From NCBI GenBank assembly GCA_963817065.1, contig CAWFMO010000001.1, forward strand, positions 1,798,001 to 1,862,000: a DNA stretch of 64,000 bases. The letters run 5' to 3'. The notes beneath the pieces were generated by a model. It was given only the letters and a program-made list of their open reading frames with translations, was not told where the DNA came from and did not search any database. This document shows positions 9,978 through 19,281 of this stretch, piece by piece. Positions within the stretch are counted from its first letter, which is position 1, and each line of letters opens with the position of its first letter. Source of the stretch: CAWFMO01 sp963817065 (GTDB lineage Bacteria > Actinomycetota > Thermoleophilia > Solirubrobacterales > 70-9). Made by a program: the position numbers and the translations under genes.

Positions 9978-12449
9978 TCAGGCCTTGATCCGCTCGCCCT
10001 TGGGGTCGAAGAGCGGCTCCCGCGCGACCTCGCCCTCGATCCACTCGCCGAAGATCTCGACCGCGACCTCGGTCCCGGGCTCGCTCTGCTCGGGGGGCAG
10101 GTACGCGTAGGCGATCGAGCGCTCGACCGTGTAGCCGTAGCCGCCGGTCGTCACCCGGCCGCAGATCTCGCCGCCGGCGCGGACCGGCTCGTTGCCGAGC
10201 GCGACCGAGCGCGGGTCGGCGAGGATCAGACAGCAGAGCTTCTTTCGCGGGCCCTTCTCCTTGGCCTCGACCAGCGCCTCGCGGCCGATGAAGCCGCCGT
10301 CCTTCTCGAGCTTGACCGCGAACGAGAGCGCGCCCTCGTAGGGCGTCTCGTCGGGGGTGATGTCGGCGCCCCAGACGCGGTAGCCCTTCTCTAGCCGCAT
10401 CGAGTCGATCGCGCGGTAGCCGCCGCCGACGATCCCGTGCTCCTCGCCCGCCTCCCAGAGCGTGCGCCAGAGCCGCATCCCGTACTCGGTCGGGCAGTAG
10501 AGCTCCCAGCCGAGCTCGCCGACGTAGGTGACCCGCAGCGCCCGCACCGGCACGTAGTCGACGGTGGTCTCGCGCAGGCTCATGTAGGGGAAGGCGTCGT
10601 TGGAGAGATCCTGCGGCGTCAGCGGCGCGAGCACGTCGCGGGCCTTCGGGCCCCAGATCCCGAAGCACGAGTACTGCGCCGTGACGTCGTGGACCTGGAC
10701 GCTTCCGTCGTCGGGTAAATGCCTGCGGATCCACTCGCGGTCGTGGTTTCCGAACGCGGTCCCGGTGACGATCGAGAATCGCTCTTCGGCGAGGCGCGCG
10801 ACGGTGAAGTCGCACTCGATCCCGCCGCGGGTGTTGAGCATCTGCGTGTAGGTGATCTTCCCCACCCCGCGCGCGACCTCGTTGTCGCAGAGGCGCTCGA
10901 GCAGCTCCGCGGCGCCGGGGCCCACGATCTCCATCTTCGCGAACGAGCTCTCGTCGAAGATCGCGACAGCGTCGCGGGTCGCCCGGTGCTCGGCGCCGAT
11001 CGCCGGCGACCAGTGCTGGCCCGCCCAGCCGCGTGGCTGCAGCGACGGGTCGCCGGCGGGCGCGTTGTTCTCGTACCAGTTGACCCGCTCCCAGCCGGAC
11101 TTCTCGCCGAACGCGGCGCCGAGCTCGGCGTGCCACGGGGCCGCGGCCGACATCCGCAGCGGCCGCCCGGCGCTGCGCTCGTGGTTCGGGTAGCGGATGT
11201 CGTAGTAGGTCTCGTAGGTCTCCTTGACCCGCTCGAACGTGTAGGACGGCGAGCGGTACTGGGCGCCGAAGCGGCGGATGTCCATGTGCCAGAGGTCGAG
11301 GCTCGGCTCGCCCTCGGCGATCCACTCGGCCATCACCTTGCCGATGCCCCCGGCGCCGGCGAGCCCGTGCGCGCAGAAGCCGGCGGCGACGAAGAAGCCG
11401 TCGACCTCGGTCTCCCCGAGGCAGAACTCGTTGTCGGGGGTGAACGCCTCGGGGCCGTTGATCAGCTGGGTGATCGTGACCTCGTCCATGACCGGCGCGC
11501 GGCGCTTCGAGTTCTCGGTGATCTCCTCGAAGCGGTCCCAGTCGTCCTCGAGCAGGCGGCCGTTGAAGTCGGGCGGGATCCGCTCGACCCGCGACGGCCC
11601 GTCGGGCAGGAACGCGGGCTCGCTGCGGCGCTCGTAGCCGCCCATCACCAGCCCGCCGCCGTCCTCGCGGAAGTAGATCAGGAGATCCGGGTCGCGGAGG
11701 GTCGGGAGCGGCTTCTCCGGCCGCTCCTGGAACGGCTGCGTGACGAGGTACTGGTGCGACATCGGGATCAGCGGGATCCGCACGCCCGCCATGCGCCCGA
11801 TCTCGGCGGCGAACATCCCGCCCGCGTTGACGACGACCTCGACCTCGACCCGGCCGCGCTCGGTCTCGACCGCGCGCACGCGCCCGTCGGCGACCTCGAT
11901 CCCGGTCACCCGTGTGTTGGTGAAGGTCTGGGCGCCACCGCGCCGGGCGCCGTCAGCGAGCGCGTAGGTGAGCTGGGCCGGGTCGAGGTAGCCGTCGGTC
12001 GGCAGCCATGCGCCGCCGAGCACGCCGTCGGTCGACATCAGCGGGAACATCGCCTTCGCCTCCTCGGCGGAGATCAGCTCCATCGGCAGCCCGAAGGTCT
12101 TCGCCCAGCCGGCCTGGCGGCGCAGCTCCTCCATGCGCTCCTCGCTCGAGGCGAGGCGGATGCCCCCGCATTCGGTCCAGCCCGGGTCGAACTCGCCGCC
12201 GGACTCCTCTCCGAGTCCCCGGTAGAGCTCGACCGAGTGCATCATCATCTTCGTCAGCGAGACCGACCCGCGGAGCTGGCCGACGAGGCCCGCCGAGTGG
12301 AAGGTCGAGCCCGAGGTCAGCTCGGCGCGGTCGAGGACGATGACGTCGTCCCAGCCGAGCTTCGCCAGGTGGTAGGCGATCGAGACGCCGCCGACGCCGC
12401 CGCCGATGATCACGCAGCGGGCGGAGTCCGGGAGCTCAGCGCGCGGCAT
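9978..12449 (-). CDS. Sarcosine/dimethylglycine dehydrogenase-like FAD-GcvT protein
   Basis: A flavoenzyme of about 823 residues that likely oxidises an N-methyl amine such as sarcosine or dimethylglycine and hands the one-carbon unit to tetrahydrofolate. The order is a DAO domain (residues 1-370, dinucleotide fold VIIGGGVGGVSIAYHL, with FHSAGLVGQLRGS), a short FAO_M linker (to about 435), a GcvT folate domain (about 440-700) and a GcvT C-terminal barrel (about 720-815). The ATG follows GGAGG by 6 bases. It overlaps the 3' end of the phosphotransferase gene, so the two are translationally linked. The substrate is inferred from the domain order and neighbours. Confidence 0.88.
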   Translation of the reverse strand: MPRAELPDSARCVIIGGGVGGVSIAYHLAKLGWDDVIVLDRAELTSGSTFHSAGLVGQLRGSVSLTKMMMHSVELYRGLGEESGGEFDPGWTECGGIRLASSEERMEELRRQAGWAKTFGLPMELISAEEAKAMFPLMSTDGVLGGAWLPTDGYLDPAQLTYALADGARRGGAQTFTNTRVTGIEVADGRVRAVETERGRVEVEVVVNAGGMFAAEIGRMAGVRIPLIPMSHQYLVTQPFQERPEKPLPTLRDPDLLIYFREDGGGLVMGGYERRSEPAFLPDGPSRVERIPPDFNGRLLEDDWDRFEEITENSKRRAPVMDEVTITQLINGPEAFTPDNEFCLGETEVDGFFVAAGFCAHGLAGAGGIGKVMAEWIAEGEPSLDLWHMDIRRFGAQYRSPSYTFERVKETYETYYDIRYPNHERSAGRPLRMSAAAPWHAELGAAFGEKSGWERVNWYENNAPAGDPSLQPRGWAGQHWSPAIGAEHRATRDAVAIFDESSFAKMEIVGPGAAELLERLCDNEVARGVGKITYTQMLNTRGGIECDFTVARLAEERFSIVTGTAFGNHDREWIRRHLPDDGSVQVHDVTAQYSCFGIWGPKARDVLAPLTPQDLSNDAFPYMSLRETTVDYVPVRALRVTYVGELGWELYCPTEYGMRLWRTLWEAGEEHGIVGGGYRAIDSMRLEKGYRVWGADITPDETPYEGALSFAVKLEKDGGFIGREALVEAKEKGPRKKLCCLILADPRSVALGNEPVRAGGEICGRVTTGGYGYTVERSIAYAYLPPEQSEPGTEVAVEIFGEWIEGEVAREPLFDPKGERIKA

Positions 12450-13350
12450 CACGTGCCTCCGCCAGCCAACCCGCGAAGCGCTCGTCGGCGGCGGTCTCGC
12501 CGAGGCGCGCGAAGTGCTTCTCCGCGTAGTCGGCGAAGTCGAAGTCGAGGTCGGAGATCCCCTGCTGGACGACGCCCCACATCGCCTCGCGGAAGTCGCT
12601 CATGTACATCATCAACCGCAAGTCCGCGAGCGGGCTTGCGGGTGGGCTGTCACCCCAATAGCGCTCGAGCAATGCCGCCTGCTGGTCCTCGTCAAGCTCG
12701 TTGTTGACCGCGAAGTTTGCGAGGTCGAAGTAGCGGTCGCCCATCCCCGAGTACTCCCAGTCGACGATCCAGATCCGCCCGCCGCGGAGGAAGTTCCCGG
12801 CCAGGAGGTCGTTGTGGCAGAGGACCGGCTCGTGCTCGGGCCCGCCGATCGCCTTCTCGATCTCCGCCGCCCGCGCGTGCGCCTCCTCATAGTCCTCCGG
12901 CACCGCGACCCCGTTCTCGGTCGCGGTCCGCGCGTAGTCCTCGACCAGCCGGAAGGAGTCGAAGCTCGTCGGCACGTTCCCGCCGGAGTCGTGGACGAGC
13001 CGCAGGGCCCGCGCGACGTCGGCGAGCGTCCCGGGATCGCGCAGGTCCTCGGGGCTCATCTGGGCGCCCTCGACGAAGCCGGTGACGAGCGCCGGCGGGT
13101 CGGTGAGCATCGCGGCCACGGGCGGCGCGACGCCGAGCGCGGCGGCGCGCTCGTTGGCGCTGCGCTCGGCCTCGCGGTCGATGCCGAGCTTCCCGGTGTC
13201 CTTGCCCGGCAGCCTGATCACGTAGTCGCGGCCCCCGAGCCGGGCGCGGTAGTTGCGGTTCGTGATCCCGCCCTCGAGCGGCTGCGGCGCGCCCTCCGGC
13301 TCGCCGAGATCCTCCTCGAGCGCGGCGACGATCTCGGACACCTCGCTCAT
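12436..13350 (-). CDS. Choline/ethanolamine kinase-like phosphotransferase
   Basis: A 304-residue kinase-fold protein of the aminoglycoside-phosphotransferase/choline-kinase superfamily. The N-lobe has a glycine loop (EGGITNRNYRARL) and the ATP-lysine-like position in YVIRLPG. The C-lobe has the Brenner motif CHNDLLAGNFL and the metal motif IVDWEYSGMGDRYFDLANF, which resembles choline kinases more than antibiotic-resistance enzymes. With an amine permease and amine-oxidising genes next door, the substrate is probably choline, ethanolamine or a relative. The ATG before SEVSEIV is chosen; a GTG 14 codons upstream is possible. It diverges from the permease gene. Confidence 0.82.
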   Translation of the reverse strand: MSEVSEIVAALEEDLGEPEGAPQPLEGGITNRNYRARLGGRDYVIRLPGKDTGKLGIDREAERSANERAAALGVAPPVAAMLTDPPALVTGFVEGAQMSPEDLRDPGTLADVARALRLVHDSGGNVPTSFDSFRLVEDYARTATENGVAVPEDYEEAHARAAEIEKAIGGPEHEPVLCHNDLLAGNFLRGGRIWIVDWEYSGMGDRYFDLANFAVNNELDEDQQAALLERYWGDSPPASPLADLRLMMYMSDFREAMWGVVQQGISDLDFDFADYAEKHFARLGETAADERFAGWLAEARDAAR

Positions 13351-13458
13351 CGGGTTGACATCCGTCCGCGAAAAGGCATAGGGTCGAGCCACTTCATAGG
13401 TCGGCCCAACATACCTTTCGTCGGAAGAGTCCGGCCGCTACGGGAAAGAGGAGAGTGG

Positions 13459-15057
13459 ATGGCAACTCAGGACAGCGTCCAGAAGGCCGACGAGAAGCTA
13501 CTTAAGGAGCTTGGGTACGACCAGGACCTGACCAGGGCCTGGAGCGCGTTCTCGAACTTCGCGATCTCGTTCTCGATCATCTCGATCCTGGCCGGCACGT
13601 TCACGACCTACGGCCAGGCGTGGAACAACGGCGGCCCGATCGCGATCTCGATCGGCTGGCCGCTGATCTCGATCCCGATTCTGATCATCGGCTTCTGCCT
13701 CGCCGAACTCGTATCCAGATACCCGACCGCGGGCGGCATCTACTGGTTCGCCGGCAAGCTCGGGGGACCGCAGTGGGCCTGGTACACGGGCTGGTTCAAC
13801 TGGATCGGTCTCGTCGGCGTCATCGCCTCGGTCCAGTACGCGTGCGCGACCTTCATGAACGCGACCCTCGGCCTCTACGTGGTCGACCTCGGGTTCATGA
13901 ACTTCGGCGACTCCGAACACATTCTCGGGGAGACCTTCGCGCTCTTCGCGGTGATCCTCTTCGCCACGGCGGTGATCAACATCTTCCGCACCTCGCTGCT
14001 TGCCGCGATCAACAACATCTCGGTCTGGTGGCACGTCGTCGGGGTCGCGGTGATCATCGGGATCCTCGTCTTCGTCCCCGACAACCACCAGAACGTCGCC
14101 TTCGTCTTCACCGAGCGGATCAACAACTCGGGGTTCAATCTCGACAACGGGGCGTCCGGCCTGTTCTTCTGGTTCTTCATCCTGCCGCTCGGCTTCCTGC
14201 TGACGCAGTACACGATCACCGGCTTCGACGCCTCGGCTCACCTCTCGGAGGAGACCAAGGACGCCTCGAGCGGCGCCGCGCGCGGCGTCTGGCAGTCGAT
14301 CTTCTACTCGGCGGTCATCGGCTGGTTCGTGCTCCTGGCGATCACCTTCGCCGTCCAGGATTCCGCCGCCGTCACCGCGGGCGAGAACTACGGGCCCGGG
14401 TCGTCGCTCGAGGTCATGAACGGCGCGCTCACGAGCGCCGCGTTCAAGGCGGTGCTGATCATCTCGACGATCGGGCAGCTCTTCTGCGGGCTCGCGTGCC
14501 TGACCAGCGGCTCGCGGATGTGCTTCGCGTTCTCGCGCGACGGGGCCTTCGGCCAGCGAATCTCGAGGTGGCTCGCGAAGGTCGACAACAAGGGTGTCCC
14601 CTACAACGCCGTGATCTTCATGGCGATCTGCGCCCTGATCATCACGATCCCGGCGCTCAAGGGCAACTCGGCCGGCGATCCGTTCCCGTGGGCGTTCTTC
14701 GCGGTCGTCTCGATCACGGTGATCGGGCTCTACGTCGCCTTCGCGATCCCGATCTACCTGCGCTGGCGCGAGGGCGACAATTTCGACACCGGCAGGTGGT
14801 CGCTCGGCGCCAGGTACAAGTGGATGAACCCGTTCGCGGTCTTCTGGACGCTCTACATCACGGTCATCTTCTGCCTCCCGTTCACGCCGGCCGCGGTGCC
14901 ATGGAACGACGAGTTCGACTACCAGGCGCTCAACTACGCGCCGGTCACGGTCGGGGTGCTGCTGCTCCTGACGACGATCGGCTGGTACGCGGGCGCCAAG
15001 AACTGGTTCACGGGCCAAAAGCGGGTCGATGTCGAGCACACCGACTCAGCCCTCTAG
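13459..15057 (+). CDS. APC-superfamily amine/amino-acid permease
   Basis: A 532-residue inner-membrane transporter with about twelve predicted helices, belonging to the amino acid-polyamine-organocation superfamily (GABA/ethanolamine permease branch). The first helix contains AFSNFAISFSIISILAGTF, and the consensus region GGIYWFAGKLGG follows helix 2; ITGFDASAHLSEETKDAS is the loop typical of BAT1/GABA-type permeases. AAGAGGAGAG lies directly before the ATG. It is the first gene of a rightward run with the ligase, hydrolase and dehydrogenases, so it probably imports the amine that these enzymes degrade. Confidence 0.9.
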   Translation: MATQDSVQKADEKLLKELGYDQDLTRAWSAFSNFAISFSIISILAGTFTTYGQAWNNGGPIAISIGWPLISIPILIIGFCLAELVSRYPTAGGIYWFAGKLGGPQWAWYTGWFNWIGLVGVIASVQYACATFMNATLGLYVVDLGFMNFGDSEHILGETFALFAVILFATAVINIFRTSLLAAINNISVWWHVVGVAVIIGILVFVPDNHQNVAFVFTERINNSGFNLDNGASGLFFWFFILPLGFLLTQYTITGFDASAHLSEETKDASSGAARGVWQSIFYSAVIGWFVLLAITFAVQDSAAVTAGENYGPGSSLEVMNGALTSAAFKAVLIISTIGQLFCGLACLTSGSRMCFAFSRDGAFGQRISRWLAKVDNKGVPYNAVIFMAICALIITIPALKGNSAGDPFPWAFFAVVSITVIGLYVAFAIPIYLRWREGDNFDTGRWSLGARYKWMNPFAVFWTLYITVIFCLPFTPAAVPWNDEFDYQALNYAPVTVGVLLLLTTIGWYAGAKNWFTGQKRVDVEHTDSAL

Positions 15058-15066
15058 CCTGCATGC

Positions 15067-16398
15067 GTGACTCTCGATGAGCTGAAGGGCGCGGTTGCGA
15101 GCGGCACGGTCGACACCGTGCTGCTCGCGATCGCCGACATGGAGGGCCGCCTCCAGGGCAAGCGGCTGACCGCGACTCACTTCCTCGAAGAGGTCGCCGA
15201 GCACGGCGCCGAGGGCTGCAACTACCTGCTCGCCGTCGACGTCGACATGGACACGGTCTCGGGCTACGAGATGGCCTCCTGGGATCGCGGCTACGGCGAC
15301 TTCGAGATGACCCCGGACATCTCGACCCTGCGGCCGATCCCCTGGCACGAGGGCACGGTGCTCGTGCTCGCCGACGTCAACTGGGGTGACGGCAGCGACG
15401 TCGTCGCCTCGCCGCGCCAGATCCTCCGCCGCCAGCTCGCGCGGCTCGCCGAGCGCGGCTTCGGCGCCAACGCGGGCACCGAGCTCGAGTTCATCGTCTT
15501 CCGCGACACCTACGAGGAGGCGTGGCGCAAGGCCTACCGCGACCTCGAGCCCGCCAACCTCTACAACATCGACTACTCGCTGCTCGGCAGCGCCCGGGTC
15601 GAGCCGCTGATCCGCCGGATCCGCAACGAGATGGCGGCCGCCGGGATGGTGGTCGAGAACTCGAAGGGCGAGTGCAACCTCGGCCAGCACGAGATCAACT
15701 TCCGCTACGACGAGGCGCTCAAGGCCGCCGACGACCACGTCGTCTACAAGACCGGCGCCAAGGAGATCGCCGCCCAGGAGGAGATGTCGATCACCTTCAT
15801 GGCCAAGTACAACGAGGCCGAGGGCAACTCGTGCCACATCCACTGCTCGCTGTTCGAGGAGAAGAGCGGGAAGAACGCGTTCGCCGCCGACCAGGCGATG
15901 TTCGACAAGTTCCTCTCCGGCCAGCTCGCCGCGATGCGCGAGCTGACGCTGCTCTTCGCACCGCACATCAACTCCTACAAGCGCTACGCGAAGGGCTCCT
16001 TCGCCCCGACAGCAGTCGCATGGGGCCACGACAACCGGACCTGTTCGCTGCGCGTCGTCGGCCACGGCGAGGGCTTGCGGTTCGAGAACCGGATGCCGGG
16101 CGCCGACGTCAACCCGTACCTGGCGCTGGCGGCGATGGTCGCCGGCGGGCTGCACGGGATCGACGCCGGGCTCGAGCTCGAGCCGCCGTTCGAGGGCAAC
16201 GCATACGACTCCGACAAGCCCCACCTGCCGACCAACATCTACGAGGCCCGCGAGCTGTTCGCGGGCAGCGCGCTGGCCCGCGAGGCGTTCGGCGACGAGA
16301 TGGTCGACCACTACCTGAACCGCGCCACGATCGAGATCGAGGCCAACGAGGCCGCGGTCACCGACTGGGAGAAGTTCCGCGGCTTCGAGCGCCTGTAG
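15067..16398 (+). CDS. Glutamine-synthetase-like gamma-glutamylamine ligase
   Basis: A 443-residue member of the glutamine synthetase fold that probably joins glutamate to an amine (PuuA/GlnA4/GmaS-like) rather than making glutamine. The ATP-metal site is seen in NAGTELEFIVF and GECNLGQHEINFRY, and the catalytic half in GNSCHIHCSLF, KRYAKGSFAPTAVAWG and the arginine-rich ENRMPGADVNPYLA. The regulatory adenylylation tyrosine region of true GlnA is not seen. GTG is used as start, 9 bases after the permease stop; TAGCCT lies 6 bases upstream and could be a secondary promoter. The following gamma-glutamyl hydrolase overlaps by one base, which supports the gamma-glutamylation role. Confidence 0.88.
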   Translation: MTLDELKGAVASGTVDTVLLAIADMEGRLQGKRLTATHFLEEVAEHGAEGCNYLLAVDVDMDTVSGYEMASWDRGYGDFEMTPDISTLRPIPWHEGTVLVLADVNWGDGSDVVASPRQILRRQLARLAERGFGANAGTELEFIVFRDTYEEAWRKAYRDLEPANLYNIDYSLLGSARVEPLIRRIRNEMAAAGMVVENSKGECNLGQHEINFRYDEALKAADDHVVYKTGAKEIAAQEEMSITFMAKYNEAEGNSCHIHCSLFEEKSGKNAFAADQAMFDKFLSGQLAAMRELTLLFAPHINSYKRYAKGSFAPTAVAWGHDNRTCSLRVVGHGEGLRFENRMPGADVNPYLALAAMVAGGLHGIDAGLELEPPFEGNAYDSDKPHLPTNIYEARELFAGSALAREAFGDEMVDHYLNRATIEIEANEAAVTDWEKFRGFERL

Positions 16399-17123
16399 TG
16401 CCCCCGCGGCCCGTGATCGGGATATGCGCCGCGGTCGAGCGCGTGCGCTGGGGGCCGTGGGAGGAGACGGTGACGCTCGCTCCGCGCTCGTACGCGACCG
16501 CGGTCCAGCGCGCCGGCGGGCTGGCGCTGCTGCTGGCACCCGACGAGAGCCTGGTCGAGGACCCCGACCCGCTGCTCGACCGCCTCGACGGCGTGATGCT
16601 CGCGGGCGGCTCCGATATCGAGCCCGGCCTCTACGGCGCCGACCCCCACCCCGAGACCGGCCAGACGTGGCCCGAGCGCGACCGCTTCGAGCTCGCGCTG
16701 ACGCGGCGCGCGATCGAGCGCGAGATCCCCGTGCTCGCGGTCTGCCGCGGGATGCAGCTGCTCAACGTCGCCCGCGGCGGGACGCTCGACCAGCACGTCC
16801 CCGAACGAGTCGGCCACTCGGACCACCGCCACACGCCGGGCACCTACGGGGACCACGAGGTCCGACTCGAGCCCGGCTCGCTCGCCGCCGAGGCCGCGGG
16901 CGCCGAGGGATTCGCGGTCAGGTCGCACCACCACCAGGGCGTCGAGGAGCTCGGCGAGGGGCTGGTCGAGAGCGGCTGGTCGGCCGCCGACGAGCTCCTC
17001 GAGGCGATCGAGCTGCCGGGCGCCTACGCGCTCGGCGTCCTCTGGCACCCCGAGGAGGACCCCGACAGCCGGCTGATCGGCTCGCTTGTCGAGGCGGCGA
17101 CGGAGCGGGCGGGCGTCAGGTGA
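16398..17123 (+). CDS. Gamma-glutamyl-GABA hydrolase-like class I amidotransferase
   Basis: A 241-residue cytosolic peptidase C26-type hydrolase (PuuD family) that cleaves gamma-glutamyl amides back to glutamate plus an acid. The nucleophile is in AVCRGMQLLNVARGG (about residue 115), and the histidine-glutamate of the triad is in LWHPEED near residue 215. HHHQGVEELG is a family hallmark near the substrate pocket. The GTG start shares a base with the ligase stop (TAGTG), and its own stop overlaps the aldehyde dehydrogenase start (GTGA), so ligase, hydrolase and dehydrogenase are tightly coupled. A second GTG five codons on is an alternative. Confidence 0.88.
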   Translation: MPPRPVIGICAAVERVRWGPWEETVTLAPRSYATAVQRAGGLALLLAPDESLVEDPDPLLDRLDGVMLAGGSDIEPGLYGADPHPETGQTWPERDRFELALTRRAIEREIPVLAVCRGMQLLNVARGGTLDQHVPERVGHSDHRHTPGTYGDHEVRLEPGSLAAEAAGAEGFAVRSHHHQGVEELGEGLVESGWSAADELLEAIELPGAYALGVLWHPEEDPDSRLIGSLVEAATERAGVR

Positions 17124-18496
17124 GCGAGACGATCCAGGTCCTCGAGCCGGCGACCGAGGAGGTGCTCGCCGAGCTCCCGCGCGCCGGCGCCGCGGAGGTC
17201 GACGCCGCGGTCGCGCGCGCGAAGGCCGCTTATCCCGCCTGGCGCGCGGTCGCACCCGGCGACCGCGCGAGGCTGCTGCTGAGGCTCAGCGAGGCGGTCG
17301 AGGAGCGCGCCGAGGAGCTCGCGACGATCGAGGCCCGCAACGCCGGCAAGCCGATCGCCGACGCGCGCGGCGAGATCGGGATGGTCGCCGAGACGTTCCG
17401 CTACTACGCCGGCGCCCCGGAGCGGCTGCTCGGGAAGACGATCCCGGTCGACGGCGGCGTCGACGCGACCTTCCGCGAACCGCTCGGCGTCGTCGGGTTG
17501 ATCGTGCCCTGGAACTTCCCGCTGGTGATCGCGTCTTGGAAGCTCGGGCCGGCGCTCGCCGCGGGCAACACCGTCGTCCTCAAGCCCGCCGAGCTCACCC
17601 CGCTCAGCGCGCTCGAGCTCGAGAAGATCGCGCTCGCGGCGGGGATCCCGGAGGGCGTGCTCAACGTCGTCGCCGGGCCGGGGAGCGTCTGCGGGGCGCG
17701 GCTGGTCGAGCACGACGACGTCGCCAAGATCGCGTTCACGGGCTCGACCGAGGTCGGCGCCGGGATCGCCCGCGACGCCGCGGCGACGATCAAGCGCGTC
17801 ACGCTCGAGCTCGGCGGCAAGTCGGCCAACGTCGTCTTCGCCGACGCCGACCTCGAAGCGGCCGCGGGATCGGCGCCGCTCGCCGTTTTCGGCAACGCGG
17901 GACAGGACTGCTGCGCGCGCTCGCGGATTCTGGTCGAGAAGCCGGCGCTCGACGAGTTCATGGCGGCGCTCGAGCGCGCCGTGGCCGAGCTCCGCGTCGG
18001 CGACCCGCTCGACGATCAGACGCAGATGGGCCCGCTGATCTCGGCCGGGCAGCGCGAGACGGTCTCCTCGTATGTGAACGGCGACGCCCCGGTCGCGATC
18101 CGCGGCGGGGCGCCCGAGGGACCCGGCTTCTGGTTTCCGCCCACCGTGCTCGGCCCGGTCTCGAACGACGACCGCGCCGCCCGCGAGGAGATCTTCGGCC
18201 CGGTTGCCTGCGTGATCCCGTTCGAGGGCGAGGCCGACGCGGTCGAGATCGCCAACGACACGATCTACGGGCTCTCGGGCTCGGTCTGGACGGTCGACGG
18301 CGCCAAGGCGCTGCGGACGGCTCGGGCGCTCGAGACCGGCGTGGTCTCGATCAACTCCAACACCTCGGTCCGCGTCTCGACCCCGTTCGGGGGCTTCAAG
18401 CGCTCGGGCTTCGGCCGCGAGCTCGGCCCCGACGCGCTCGACGCCTACACCGAGGTCAAGAACGTCTACTACGCGACAGACGAGGTGGCGCGATGA
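17120..18496 (+). CDS. Aldehyde dehydrogenase (gamma-glutamyl-aminoaldehyde type)
   Basis: A 458-residue NAD(P)-dependent aldehyde dehydrogenase. Conserved positions are present: the Rossmann entry VPWNFPLVIASWKLGPALAA, FTGSTEVG, the general-base glutamate in LELGGKS (about residue 230), the catalytic cysteine in GQDCCARSR (about residue 264), and EIFGPV and SPFGG-like TPFGGFKRSG near the end. It is some 25 residues shorter than usual, mainly in the N-terminal arm. GTG start in a GTGA overlap with the hydrolase. Position suggests oxidation of a gamma-glutamylated aldehyde to its acid before hydrolysis. Confidence 0.9.
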   Translation: MSETIQVLEPATEEVLAELPRAGAAEVDAAVARAKAAYPAWRAVAPGDRARLLLRLSEAVEERAEELATIEARNAGKPIADARGEIGMVAETFRYYAGAPERLLGKTIPVDGGVDATFREPLGVVGLIVPWNFPLVIASWKLGPALAAGNTVVLKPAELTPLSALELEKIALAAGIPEGVLNVVAGPGSVCGARLVEHDDVAKIAFTGSTEVGAGIARDAAATIKRVTLELGGKSANVVFADADLEAAAGSAPLAVFGNAGQDCCARSRILVEKPALDEFMAALERAVAELRVGDPLDDQTQMGPLISAGQRETVSSYVNGDAPVAIRGGAPEGPGFWFPPTVLGPVSNDDRAAREEIFGPVACVIPFEGEADAVEIANDTIYGLSGSVWTVDGAKALRTARALETGVVSINSNTSVRVSTPFGGFKRSGFGRELGPDALDAYTEVKNVYYATDEVAR

Positions 18497-19281
18497 GCGA
18501 AAGCGGCAAACAGGTGAATGTGATGGGACGCCTCGACGGAAAGGTCTGCGTGATCACCGGCGCCGCGAGCGGGATCGGCGCCGAGTCGGCGCGGCTGTTC
18601 GCCTCCGAGGGCGCCAAGGTGGCGGGAGTCGACCTCGAAGAGGGATCGGAGGGCGAGCTGGCGATCCGCGCCGACGTCAGCGACGAGGCGCAGGTGATCT
18701 CGATGTTCGATCAGACGATCGCCGAGTTCGGCCGCATCGACGTGATCTTCAACAACGCGGGGGTCAACCCGACCGACGACGAGTCGGTCCTCGACACCCC
18801 GCTCGACGTCTGGCAGCGCGTCCAGGACGTCAACGTGCGCTCGATATTCCTGAGCTGCAAGCACGGGATCCCGCATCTGCTCAAGGGCGGCGGCGGGTCG
18901 ATCATCAACACCGCCTCGTTCGTCGCCGTGATGGGCGCCGCTGTCTCGCAGATCTCCTACACGGCGTCGAAGGGCGCGGTGCTCGCGATGTCGCGCGAGA
19001 TCGGGGTCGAGTTCGCGCAGCGCGGCATCCGCGTCAACGCGCTCTGCCCGGGCCCCGTCAACACGCCGCTGCTCGAGGAGCTGTTCTCGAGCGATCCGGC
19101 GAAGGCCGCGCGGCGGCTCGTCCACCTGCCGATGGGCCGTTTCGCCGAGGCGAGCGAGGTCGCGAGCGCGGCGGTCTTCCTCGCCGCCGACGAGTCCTCT
19201 TACGTCAACGCGTCGACGTTCATGGTCGACGGCGGGCTCTCGGGCGCCTACGTGACGCCGATCTCCGAAGAGCCCGAATAG
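18493..19281 (+). CDS. Short-chain dehydrogenase, possible gamma-glutamyl amino-alcohol dehydrogenase
   Basis: A 262-residue classical SDR. The coenzyme loop TGAASGIG lies near residue 25, VDLEEG follows the second strand and suggests NAD(H), NNAG is present, and the catalytic Ser-Tyr-Lys is seen in NTASF and SYTASKGAV. It is annotated in many genomes as a 3-oxoacyl-ACP reductase, but its ATGA overlap with the aldehyde dehydrogenase suggests it oxidises an alcohol group in the same pathway, for example gamma-glutamylethanolamide. That substrate is inference. Its 3' end overlaps the convergent amidotransferase by 34 bases. Confidence 0.85.
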   Translation: MSESGKQVNVMGRLDGKVCVITGAASGIGAESARLFASEGAKVAGVDLEEGSEGELAIRADVSDEAQVISMFDQTIAEFGRIDVIFNNAGVNPTDDESVLDTPLDVWQRVQDVNVRSIFLSCKHGIPHLLKGGGGSIINTASFVAVMGAAVSQISYTASKGAVLAMSREIGVEFAQRGIRVNALCPGPVNTPLLEELFSSDPAKAARRLVHLPMGRFAEASEVASAAVFLAADESSYVNASTFMVDGGLSGAYVTPISEEPE

